NCBI RefSeq assembly: GCF_900182955.1
Contig: NZ_FXUL01000001.1
Span: forward strand, 649,742-713,741
Origin: Noviherbaspirillum suwonense
GTDB taxonomy: Bacteria; Pseudomonadota; Gammaproteobacteria; Burkholderiales; Burkholderiaceae_D
DNA: 64,000 nt
Direction of reading: 5' to 3'
The notes beneath the pieces were generated by a model. The model was given only the letters and a program-made list of their open reading frames with translations, was not told the DNA's origin and ran no database searches. Position numbers and translations under genes: made by a program. Below are positions 1-7,269 of the stretch, in pieces (position 1 is the first letter of the stretch; each line of letters opens with the position of its first letter).

Positions 1-22
1 CGTTAATGAGCAGCCGCCCGGT

Positions 23-49
23 GGTGTAATGCGCGAAGCGCATTACACC
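23..49. repeat. REP-like hairpin repeat (copy 1)
   Basis: A perfect 12-bp inverted repeat (GGTGTAATGCGC / GCGCATTACACC) with a 3-nt loop lies downstream of the VWA gene. Two relatives lie at 19599-19625 and 19663-19690, so this is a dispersed intergenic palindrome family in this genome. It may also act as a transcription terminator or mRNA stabiliser; no T-run follows it. Confidence 0.7.
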
Positions 50-111
50 GTTCGCCGGTCATCGCCGACACCCGTTGATTCGCACGCGCGCACGCGGCGA
101 GGAAACCGGCC

Positions 112-1167
112 TTACAGGATACGGTTGAACCACAGCATCGACAGCATCGCCGAGAGCACCGCCAGCACGGCCGCCAGCGCGGCGAACAGCGCGGTGATCT
201 CGGTCGATTTCTTTTCCATCACCAGCCGCGAATTCAGCGACTTGTAGATATTGGTCAGGTCAGTCGCGGTGCCCGCGTAGAAGTACTGCGCGCTGGTGGT
301 CTTGGCGATGTCCTTCAGCGCATCCTCGTCCAGCCTTACCCGCATCGACCAGCCTTCCTCCCCGAGTATTTCGCCGCTGACCGTGCCGACGCCGACGGTG
401 AAGACCCGCACGCCGCGCTCGGCCGCCATCTTGGCCGACTCGATCGGGTCGGGGCCGGTGGTGGTCTGGCCGTCGGTCAGCAGGATGATCACGGCCGACG
501 AATACGAGCCCGGCGCCACCGGCCTGAATTCGGCGGCCTGGTTCGGCGCCGGCTGCTGCTTGTCGAGCGAGCGGGAGCCGCCTTCGCGCTTGGTCGGGCG
601 CGGGTTGTCGGACTGCAGATCGAACTCGACTTCCGGGATCAGCGCCTTGAGCGACACCAGGATGCCGCTGCCGACCGCGGTGCCGCGCTGCAGCTGGAAG
701 CGGTCGATGGCGGCCAGCAGGTCCTCCTTGGTGCGGGTCGGCGCCTGCACCAGCGACGCGGTGCCGGCGAACGACACCACGCCGATGCGGGTGTTCTGCG
801 GCTGGTCCTCGATGAAGGCACGCGCCGCCGCCTGCGCCGCGGCCAGCCGGCTCGGCTGCACGTCGTTGGCCCGCATGCTGCCCGATACGTCGATGGCCAG
901 GATGACGGTCTCGTTCATCGACGGCAGCGTCACCACGGCCGCCGGCCGCGCCACCGCCAGCAGCATCACGATGATCGACAGCAGGAAGAGGATCGGCGGG
1001 ATATGGCGGCGCATCCGCTGCGCCGGGCCCATTGCTTCCCTGACCATGGCCAGGCTGGCATAGCGCACCGCGGCTTTTTTCTTGCGCCGCAAAAGCCACA
1101 GGTACAGCCCGAGCAGCAGCGGCGCCAGCAGCAGCAGGAACAGCATCTCGGGCCACAGGAAAGTCAT
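112..1167 (-). CDS. VWA domain membrane protein (BatA-like)
   Basis: 351 aa. An N-terminal membrane segment (about residues 7-26) is followed by a basic stretch, a second hydrophobic segment (about 58-78), then a von Willebrand factor A domain starting near residue 88 and a C-terminal membrane helix (about 325-347). The metal-binding MIDAS motif is intact: DVSGS, a downstream threonine in RGTAVGSG, and the aspartate of LLTDGQ. This is the standard Bat layout, with the VWA domain on the periplasmic side between membrane anchors. The start ATG directly abuts the stop of the DUF58 gene, so it is the last gene of a MoxR-DUF58-VWA operon. Such operons are thought to work as chaperone-like systems for metal insertion or envelope stress; the client here is unknown. 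No BatB partner follows. Confidence 0.85.
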   Translation of the reverse strand: MTFLWPEMLFLLLLAPLLLGLYLWLLRRKKKAAVRYASLAMVREAMGPAQRMRRHIPPILFLLSIIVMLLAVARPAAVVTLPSMNETVILAIDVSGSMRANDVQPSRLAAAQAAARAFIEDQPQNTRIGVVSFAGTASLVQAPTRTKEDLLAAIDRFQLQRGTAVGSGILVSLKALIPEVEFDLQSDNPRPTKREGGSRSLDKQQPAPNQAAEFRPVAPGSYSSAVIILLTDGQTTTGPDPIESAKMAAERGVRVFTVGVGTVSGEILGEEGWSMRVRLDEDALKDIAKTTSAQYFYAGTATDLTNIYKSLNSRLVMEKKSTEITALFAALAAVLAVLSAMLSMLWFNRIL

Positions 1168-2130
1168 CTAATGCTCCGGTTGTCTGGGCAGCACCCCGCC
1201 CGCGGTCAGGCTGCTGCGGCGCTTGCGCAGGTCGGCGAAGCGCATCACGGCATCCATCAGGTGGTCCTCGGTGGACAGTTCCAGCACGTCGACGCCGGCA
1301 TGCGCGAATGCGGCGCGCAGCGCTTCCTCGCGCGCCTCGGCCAGCGCCGCGAAGCGCTTGCGGAAGCCGCGGTCGTTGGTATCGACGAACAGCTGCTCGC
1401 CGCTCTCCGCATCCTGCATCGTGACGAAGCCGAGGTCGGGCAGCTCCTGCTCCAGCGGGTCGTACAGCCGCACCGCCAGCACCTCGTGCCGCTGCGACAG
1501 CTGCGCCAGCGGCTTGTCCCAGCCGGGCGCGCTGATGAAGTCCGACACGACGAACAGCAGCGAGCGCCGCGCGATCGCATGGCCGGCCGACTGCAGCAGT
1601 TCCTGCAGCCGGGTCTCCGAGGGCGGCGCGCCCGTGGCCGGCGTGCGCTCCGCCATCGCCAGCATCCGGTGCAGGATGTGCAGCACGTGCCGGCGGCCGC
1701 TGCCGGCCGGTATCACCGCCTCGACCCGGCCGCTGTACAGGACCGCGCCGACCCGGTTGCCATGCCGCGCCAGCATCCGCGCCAGCACGCCGACCAGCTC
1801 GGCCGCCACCGCGCGCTTCTTCACCGCGCCCGAGCCGAAGTCGAGCGAGGACGTCAGGTCCAGCAGGAACCAGGCGCTGGTTTCCCTTTCCTCGTTGTAG
1901 ACCCGGACGTAGGGCGTCTGCAGCCGCGCGGTGACATTCCAGTCGATATGGCGGACGTCGTCGCTGTGCTGGTATTCGCGCAGGTCGGCCAGGTCCACCC
2001 CGTGGCCGCGGAACAGCGTGCGGTAGTCCCCGTGCAGCAGGCCGTCCAGCCGCCGCAGCACTGTCCATTCGAGCCGGTGCAGCAGCGCCTCAGGCGTTAT
2101 TGTCGTAGCGGGCATGGCTTTCGAGCGCAT
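1168..2130 (-). CDS. DUF58 domain protein
   Basis: Up to 320 aa. The DUF58 signature is clear: RHIDWNVTAR and YVRVYNEERE around residues 60-85, then a VWA-like fold (LLDLTSSLDFG) in which the MIDAS motif is only partly kept. No membrane segment is visible, so it is probably cytosolic. The gene overlaps the 3' end of the moxR gene and its stop touches the next ATG, so the three are translationally coupled. The start could be the ATG at 2130 or the one at 2115 (MPATTITP); neither has a strong ribosome binding site, as expected for a coupled gene. DUF58 proteins are the usual partner of MoxR ATPases; their biochemical role is not established. Confidence 0.85.
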   Translation of the reverse strand: MRSKAMPATTITPEALLHRLEWTVLRRLDGLLHGDYRTLFRGHGVDLADLREYQHSDDVRHIDWNVTARLQTPYVRVYNEERETSAWFLLDLTSSLDFGSGAVKKRAVAAELVGVLARMLARHGNRVGAVLYSGRVEAVIPAGSGRRHVLHILHRMLAMAERTPATGAPPSETRLQELLQSAGHAIARRSLLFVVSDFISAPGWDKPLAQLSQRHEVLAVRLYDPLEQELPDLGFVTMQDAESGEQLFVDTNDRGFRKRFAALAEAREEALRAAFAHAGVDVLELSTEDHLMDAVMRFADLRKRRSSLTAGGVLPRQPEH

Positions 2131-3106
2131 GTTCCGGCGCCGGCAGGTGTTTCATGATGCGCTGGATCAGCATGTCGGCATTGATGCCTTCCGACAGCGC
2201 CTGGTAGGACAGCGACAGCCGGTGCCGCAGCACGTCGGGCGCGATGTCGACCATGTCTTCCGGCAGCGCATAGTTGCGTCCGCGCAGGAAGGCCAGCGCC
2301 CGCGCGCATTCGACCAGGCCGATGGTGGCGCGCGGGCTGGCGCCATAGGTCAGGTAGGGCGCGACATCGCGCACGCCGTGGCGCTCCGGCTCGCGGGTCG
2401 CGGACACCAGCCGCACCGCGTACTGGATCAGCGACGGGTCGACGTAGCCGTTGCGGCATTCGCGCTGCAGCTCGGCCAGGTGCTCCATGCTGGTCACCGC
2501 CGACACCGACGCCGCCGGCCCGGTCACGCGGTTGGCGATGACGAATTCCTCTTCCTCGGTCGGGTAGCCGACCATGATCTTCATCATGAAGCGGTCGACC
2601 TGCGCCTCCGGCAGCGGATAGGTGCCCTCGGTCTCGATCGGATTCTGCGTCGCCATCACCAGGAAGGGCTGCGGCACCTTGTGGGTTTCGCCGGCGATGG
2701 TGACCTGGTACTCCTGCATCACTTCCAGCAGCGCGCTCTGCACCTTGGCCGGCGCGCGGTTGATCTCGTCGGCCAGCAGCAGGTGGGTGAACACCGGGCC
2801 GAACGAGGTGGAGAACTCGCCGGTCTTCTGGTTGTAGATGCGGGTGCCGACCAGGTCGGCCGGCACCAGGTCGGGCGTGAACTGGATGCGCTTGAAGCTG
2901 CCGCGCAGCGTGCGCGCCAGCGTCTTGACCGTCAGCGTCTTGGCCAGGCCGGGCACGCCCTCGACCAGCAGGTGGCCCTGGGCCAGGATGGCGACCAGCA
3001 CCCGCTCGAGGAAATGGTCCTGTCCGACCACGACCTTCTTCACTTCATACAGCACCTGCTCCATCTGCCGCGACACGTCGGTGCCGCCTGTCTGCCGTTC
3101 AATCAT
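2090..3106 (-). CDS. MoxR-family AAA+ ATPase
   Basis: 338 aa from MIERQTGG; an upstream in-frame start at 3166 would add 20 residues that overlap the neighbouring protease and do not look like the family. Walker A is GVPGLAKT, Walker B LLADEINRAPAK, and sensor 1 lies in MATQNPIETEG, all typical of MoxR. These ATPases are cytosolic hexameric chaperones that act with DUF58 and VWA partners, which are encoded directly downstream here. Its 3' end overlaps the DUF58 gene. The trypsin-like protease gene ends only about 20 bp upstream on the same strand and may be co-transcribed. Confidence 0.9.
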   Translation of the reverse strand: MIERQTGGTDVSRQMEQVLYEVKKVVVGQDHFLERVLVAILAQGHLLVEGVPGLAKTLTVKTLARTLRGSFKRIQFTPDLVPADLVGTRIYNQKTGEFSTSFGPVFTHLLLADEINRAPAKVQSALLEVMQEYQVTIAGETHKVPQPFLVMATQNPIETEGTYPLPEAQVDRFMMKIMVGYPTEEEEFVIANRVTGPAASVSAVTSMEHLAELQRECRNGYVDPSLIQYAVRLVSATREPERHGVRDVAPYLTYGASPRATIGLVECARALAFLRGRNYALPEDMVDIAPDVLRHRLSLSYQALSEGINADMLIQRIMKHLPAPEHALESHARYDNNA

Positions 3107-3125
3107 CTGGTTTCGCCGGTTGCGT

Positions 3126-4121
3126 TCAGAAAGGCGACATGCCGACTGCCGTCGCCGCATTTTCAATCGGAACCGCGAAGCCGATGCCGATGAATACTCC
3201 CTGGTCGCCAGGGTTCAGGATGGCGGTCACGATGCCGACCACCTCGCCGTCCATGGTCACCAGCGGTCCGCCGGAATTGCCGGGATTGGCGGCGGCGTCG
3301 AACTGGATCAGGTTGGACAGGATCTTGTTGCCCTCGGGCGAACGGTATTCCCGCTTCAGGCCCGAGACGATGCCGCCCGACACCGACGGCCCGATGCCGA
3401 ACGGGAAGCCGACCGCGATTACATGGTCGCCCATCGCCAGGTCGCGGCTCGGGCGCAGCGTCGCGGCGACCAGGTCGTCGGGGATGGTCTTGGCCTGCAG
3501 CACCGCGAGGTCGTTCTGAGGCTGGACCGTGATGACGCCGGCTTCCGACACCGTGCCGTCGGCGAACGTCACCTGCACCTTCTCGGCGCCGTCCACCACG
3601 TGCAGGTTGGTCAGGATCACGCCCTTGTCGAGGATGACGACGCCGGTGCCGACGCCCTTGATCACGTCGCCTTCCTTGCCGTCGACATGGCCCATCTGGC
3701 GCACGCGCACCACCGACGGGTGTATCGCCCGGAACGCGCGCGCCTCGGCCGACGGCATCACCTTTTCCTCCATGGTGTGCAGCACGGCGGCGTCGATATC
3801 CTTTTGCGTGAGTTCGCGCGGCTGCGGCCGGCCCGCAGTCCAGGCCATCAGCAGCAGCAGGGTGCTCAGGGCGGTCGTGACGACCAGCAGCAGCCGGTCG
3901 TGGCGCGCGATGACGGACCGGAACCGCTGCATGCGGCGCGCCTTCGCGGGCGGCGCCTGCTTTGCCGAAGCGTCGGCAGCAGCGCTGGCGGTCTCTGGAT
4001 TCGGAGTGGGATTGGAACCGGCAGCCTGACGGTTGTCCGGGGCGGATTCGCCACGGAGAGGCGTCGCAGGCGCTTTGGGCGCACTACGGCGTGAGCTGCT
4101 GTATAGCGGCGCTTTCTTCAT
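3126..4121 (-). CDS. Membrane-anchored trypsin-like serine protease (S1C), no PDZ domain
   Basis: 331 aa. A Pro/Ser/Ala-rich cytoplasmic head of about 70 residues is followed by a single membrane helix (about 75-95) and a periplasmic DegP/HtrA-type protease domain. The catalytic triad can be read: His in LTNLHVVDG, Asp in QNDLAVL, Ser in PGNSGGPL. The protein stops soon after the protease domain (FAVPIENA), so the PDZ domains of DegP and DegS are missing. Substrate and role are unknown; envelope protein quality control is the default inference. It lies upstream of and parallel to the MoxR operon, which may indicate a shared envelope-stress function. Confidence 0.88.
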   Translation of the reverse strand: MKKAPLYSSSRRSAPKAPATPLRGESAPDNRQAAGSNPTPNPETASAAADASAKQAPPAKARRMQRFRSVIARHDRLLLVVTTALSTLLLLMAWTAGRPQPRELTQKDIDAAVLHTMEEKVMPSAEARAFRAIHPSVVRVRQMGHVDGKEGDVIKGVGTGVVILDKGVILTNLHVVDGAEKVQVTFADGTVSEAGVITVQPQNDLAVLQAKTIPDDLVAATLRPSRDLAMGDHVIAVGFPFGIGPSVSGGIVSGLKREYRSPEGNKILSNLIQFDAAANPGNSGGPLVTMDGEVVGIVTAILNPGDQGVFIGIGFAVPIENAATAVGMSPF

Positions 4122-4354
4122 CAGATCCTGCCCGGATTGCCTGATTAAAATGCAAACAGTTTGACCAAGGTATCACTTATCGAAACCCTTTGCATCGCAC
4201 CGGGACCGATTTTTTTAACTCCTTGATTGTTCGCAAACTGTTTTGAATGGTCGATCAACGAATGATCCGACGCAAGCCTGGCAGCCAAAACCCCCAGAAC
4301 TGTTTAATCGACCCCTGCTCTAAAAGTGATCGATTGATCAATCATGGAGGAAAT

Positions 4355-4741
4355 ATGGCAGACAGCACCCTGGACCCGGACTACCTGACCGGCGGACGCG
4401 ACCGCAGCCTGGGACGCGGCCATGACACCGGCTCGCTCGGCCCGAGCGACCTGTCCGATACCGGCAGCGACATGCAGGGCGTCGGCCTGTCGGGCGACGT
4501 CGGCCTGGAGATGGACGAAGGCACGACCTCCGACCCTGACCGCAGCACCGCCGGCGGCACCGCAGGCCCGGATGTCGGCGACGCCGACCTCGACAGCGAC
4601 ACCGATTCGGGCGGCACCGGCGAGCGTGCCGCCGCCGGACGCGACAGCGTCGAAACGGACGGCGCGGATATCGATGTCGACCAGGTCGAAGATGTCGAGT
4701 CGATCGATCCCGAAGACACCGATGTGGATGCCGGGCGCTAA
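4355..4741 (+). CDS. Acidic low-complexity small protein
   Basis: 128 aa from MADSTLDPDYL. An earlier in-frame start at 4247 is less likely because a strong GGAGG (4346-4350) sits 4 nt before the ATG at 4355. Composition is extreme: Asp, Glu, Gly, Ser and Thr dominate, with almost no hydrophobic residues after residue 60 and an Asp-Val/Glu-Asp rich tail. There is no signal peptide or membrane helix. It is probably intrinsically disordered. A 12-bp palindrome GATTGATCAATC (4332-4343) lies just before the ribosome binding site and could be an operator. I do not recognise the family; small acidic stress-associated proteins of this kind occur in Oxalobacteraceae. Confidence 0.6.
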   Translation: MADSTLDPDYLTGGRDRSLGRGHDTGSLGPSDLSDTGSDMQGVGLSGDVGLEMDEGTTSDPDRSTAGGTAGPDVGDADLDSDTDSGGTGERAAAGRDSVETDGADIDVDQVEDVESIDPEDTDVDAGR

Positions 4742-4763
4742 AACGCCGGTGTCGAAATAAAAA

Positions 4764-4831
4764 AGCCCGCGTTAACAAACGCGGGCTTCCTGTCTCCTCA
4801 CACTCCTCGCCTTCAGGCAATGGATTTTTTT
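4764..4831 (+). ncRNA. Candidate double-hairpin-type sRNA or 3'UTR element (plus strand)
   Basis: A 10-bp stem with 4-nt loop (4764-4787) is followed by the single-stranded pyrimidine seed CTTCCTGTCTCCTC (4786-4799), a weak GCC/GGC stem and a T7 run (4825-4831). The order hairpin, anti-Shine-Dalgarno seed, terminator resembles the double-hairpin sRNA family I recall from Burkholderiales. The second hairpin is weak, so this may instead be the 3' end of the acidic-protein mRNA. Read on the minus strand, the strong hairpin is followed by a T-run and would terminate transcription from the right. Confidence 0.4.
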
Positions 4832-4892
4832 ATGCTGCCGGCGCATTTTGCCTCATTTTGGTGAACGCGCCTATCGGTGATACCACGTAGGA

Positions 4893-4990
4893 CAAAAAAA
4901 AGTCCGCGGGCCTTGTGGCCGCGGACTGAACCCGTTCCCTTGCAGGAAGGAGGAGACAGGAAGAATGATAGCCGAAAACGGCAAATTTGT
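4893..4990 (-). ncRNA. Candidate double-hairpin sRNA (minus strand)
   Basis: Read on the minus strand: a small stem GCCG-TTTT-CGGC (4982-4971), a linker containing CTTCCTGTCTCCTCC (4963-4949) and a second pyrimidine block, then a 9-bp GC-rich stem (4927-4919 with 4909-4901) and a run of eight T. This is a complete Rho-independent terminator behind a single-stranded anti-Shine-Dalgarno seed, the layout of the double-hairpin sRNAs of Burkholderiales (from memory). No protein gene on this strand accounts for the terminator. The 5' end is an estimate; I see no convincing -35/-10 pair. Confidence 0.55.
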
Positions 4991-5198
4991 ATCCTTGTGG
5001 AAATTATTTCTGCTGAAAAACAACAAGTGGAAATGCAATTTTCCCGGGTTATTCACGGTTTCAGCGGGCCATTGTTCCTGGATTGACAATGGCTCATTGC
5101 GTGTTCAGCGGTTTATTGACGCTGTAACTGCTATTACACTCAGGCAAATGAGAAGCGGCATGGCGCACACATTCGCGGGCCAAAAATTGCGGTATATT

Positions 5199-5212
5199 AC
5201 TGCCTAGGCAGT
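5199..5212. promoter_or_regulatory. Probable MarR operator overlapping the promoter
   Basis: A perfect 14-bp palindrome ACTGCCTAGGCAGT lies 25 bp before the marR start. A TATATT (5193-5198) directly precedes it and could be the -10 box, which would place the palindrome over the transcription start. Autorepression by the adjacent MarR protein is inferred from position and symmetry. Confidence 0.5.
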
Positions 5213-5236
5213 TACGGGCATAGCTGGAGTTATCGA

Positions 5237-5785
5237 TTGGTCAACACGGCGGCAACGGATCGCGAAAACGATCAGGATCGGAACCTGGATCAGGAACGCA
5301 CCATCGGACACGGCCTGGGCTATCTGCTCGCACGCGCCCGAACCACGCTGGTGCGCGCGGTCGACCTCGAGCTTAACGGCCACGACATCACGCATGCGCA
5401 GGGCAGCATCCTGCTGATGCTTTCGAGCGGTCGCTGCGGCACGGCGGCCGAACTTTCGCGCGAGCTGTATCTCGATTCGGCGTCGATGACGCGCATGGTC
5501 GACCGCCTGGAACGGCGCGGCCTGCTGGAGCGTGCCGCCCGCAGCGGCGACCGCCGCATCACCGACCTGCGGCTGACGGCCGAAGGCCAGCGCTTGGGCG
5601 CGCTGCTGCCCGGCCTCTACAGCGGCGTGCTGCAGCGCAGCTTCGCCGAATTCGGCCCGGATGAAATCACCCAGTTACGCAGTCTCCTGACCAAATTTGT
5701 CGACAGCAACAGCCAGTGCGCGGCGTCGAGCCGGCGTGCGGCCGAGGCCCCGTCGTCCAACCATTCCACACCAGGCAAGGCATGA
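5237..5785 (+). CDS. MarR-family transcriptional regulator of efflux operon
   Basis: 182 aa from a TTG start with GGAG 7 nt upstream. The winged-helix domain spans about residues 35-145: the recognition region is AAELSRELYLDSASMTRMVDRLERRGLL and the wing RSGDRRITDLRLTAEG. The C-terminal 35 residues are Ser/Ala-rich and unlike the family. It is the first gene of a four-gene operon; its TGA overlaps the ATG of the outer membrane channel gene (ATGA). By analogy with EmrR/MprA it should repress the operon and release DNA when it binds a phenolic or lipophilic compound. The palindrome at 5199-5212 is the likely operator. Confidence 0.88.
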   Translation: MVNTAATDRENDQDRNLDQERTIGHGLGYLLARARTTLVRAVDLELNGHDITHAQGSILLMLSSGRCGTAAELSRELYLDSASMTRMVDRLERRGLLERAARSGDRRITDLRLTAEGQRLGALLPGLYSGVLQRSFAEFGPDEITQLRSLLTKFVDSNSQCAASSRRAAEAPSSNHSTPGKA

Positions 5786-7269
5786 TGAGATTTTCACCCG
5801 TTCCCAGGCTGGCCGCGCTCGGCGCCACGCTGCTGCTGGCGTCCTGCGCCAACTTCAAGGGCATAGAGAGCAGCGCCCAGCCGCAATCCCCCGCCGGCCT
5901 GGCCGCCAGCGCCAGCCTGCCTGCGCAGGGCGGCGCCTGGCCGGCGCTGGACTGGGCCGCCCAGATCGGCGGCGCGCCGCTGCAGGCGCTGGTCGATGAA
6001 GCGATGGCCGGCAATCCGGGGCTGCAGATCGCCGCATCGCGCATCGCCGCCGCGCGCGCCAGCGTGGAAGCCAGCGGCGCGAACCGGCTGCCCACGGTCG
6101 GCGCCGGCTTCTCCAGCACTTACCAGCGCTATACCGAGACCGGCCTGATCCCGCCGCCGCTGGCGGGCGAATACAAGGCCGACACCCAGCTGGCGCTGAA
6201 CTTCAATTATGAATTCGATTTCTGGGGCCGCCATGAAGCCGAATTGCAGGCCGCGCTGTCGCAGGGCAGGGCAGCCGAGGCCGAGCAGTACAGCGCACGG
6301 CTGATGCTGACCAGTTCGATCGCCCGGGCATGGCTGCAGCTGGCCCGCCAGAATGCGCAGCTCGAACTGACGCGCCAGCAGCTGACCGCGCGCGAACGGC
6401 TGGGCCGGCTGACCGAACTGCGTTTCAAGGCCGGGCTCGACACCGAGAGCGAGAGCGAACAGACGCGCCAGCAGCTCGAAGGCCTGCGTGCGGAAATCGT
6501 CCAGTGGCAGGAAGGCATGGCGCTGACCCGGAACCAGATCGCCGCGCTGCTCGGCAAGGGACCGGACCGCGGCCTGTCCATCATGCCGGCGGCCATGCCG
6601 ACGGATGCGGCCATCGCCTTGCCCGACGCGCTGCCGCTGAGCCTGGTCGGCCGGCGTCCCGACATCGTCGCGTCGCGCTGGCGTGTCGAGGCCGCGCAGG
6701 GCGAGATCGACAGCGCCCGCGCGCAGTTCTATCCCAATATCAACCTGTCCGCATTCGCCGGCTTCTCGACGCTGTCGCTCGACAGGCTGCTGGAGTCCGG
6801 CAGCCGCATCGTCGGCATCGGCCCGGCGATCAGGCTGCCGGTGTTCGAAGGCGGCCGGCTGCGCGCCCAGCTCAAGGGCCGGGTCGCCGGCTACGACAAT
6901 GCGGTCGCCACCTATAACCAGACGCTGACCGATGCGCTGCGCGAAGTGGCCGACCAGGTCCAGTCGCTGCGCGCGGCCGAGGCCCAGGGCGGGCATCAGC
7001 GCGCCGCCACCCAGGCCGCGACCAATGCGCTGCGGTTGGCGCGCCAGCGCGAAAAGGCCGGCACCACCAACATGCTGCCGGTGCTGGCGAGCGAACTCGC
7101 GCTGGTGGTCCAGCGCAAGGTCGAGCTGGAAAACCAGGCACGCCGGGCCGACCTCCGGGTCGGGCTGATCAAGGCGCTCGGCGGCGGCTTCGACGCCGAC
7201 GCCGCCGGCATCGCGCCGGCCGCCGTACAAGACACCTCCCGTCATCCTCTTACGAAATCCGCATCATGA
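5782..7269 (+). CDS. NodT-family outer membrane efflux lipoprotein
   Basis: 495 aa from the ATG at 5782; the next codon is also ATG. The N-terminus carries a lipoprotein signal ending LLLASC, so the Cys is lipidated. The family pattern of two outer membrane efflux repeats is clear: NPGLQIAASRIAAARA early, YEFDFWGRHEAE near residue 140, and RRPDIVASRWRVEAA starting the second repeat. It would form the trimeric TolC-like duct for the inner membrane pump encoded downstream. It overlaps marR by 4 bp and emrA by 4 bp, a tightly coupled operon. The substrate cannot be read from sequence. Confidence 0.9.
   Translation: MMRFSPVPRLAALGATLLLASCANFKGIESSAQPQSPAGLAASASLPAQGGAWPALDWAAQIGGAPLQALVDEAMAGNPGLQIAASRIAAARASVEASGANRLPTVGAGFSSTYQRYTETGLIPPPLAGEYKADTQLALNFNYEFDFWGRHEAELQAALSQGRAAEAEQYSARLMLTSSIARAWLQLARQNAQLELTRQQLTARERLGRLTELRFKAGLDTESESEQTRQQLEGLRAEIVQWQEGMALTRNQIAALLGKGPDRGLSIMPAAMPTDAAIALPDALPLSLVGRRPDIVASRWRVEAAQGEIDSARAQFYPNINLSAFAGFSTLSLDRLLESGSRIVGIGPAIRLPVFEGGRLRAQLKGRVAGYDNAVATYNQTLTDALREVADQVQSLRAAEAQGGHQRAATQAATNALRLARQREKAGTTNMLPVLASELALVVQRKVELENQARRADLRVGLIKALGGGFDADAAGIAPAAVQDTSRHPLTKSAS

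Noticed and set aside
29..247. 72-aa frame at the left edge
   Set aside because: It starts inside the REP hairpin and is antisense to the VWA gene; no motif.
260..2068. Long (602 aa) Arg/Ala/Gly-rich minus-strand frame across the DUF58 and VWA genes
   Set aside because: It is an alternative frame of high-GC coding sequence; the VWA and DUF58 frames carry the conserved motifs.
4871..5207. Short frames on both strands (72-80 aa) in the sRNA region
   Set aside because: They run through hairpins and the terminator, have atypical composition and no family likeness; the sequence is better explained by small RNAs. The plus-strand frame does have a GGAGGAGACAGG-like sequence before its ATG, but that is the complement of the seed.
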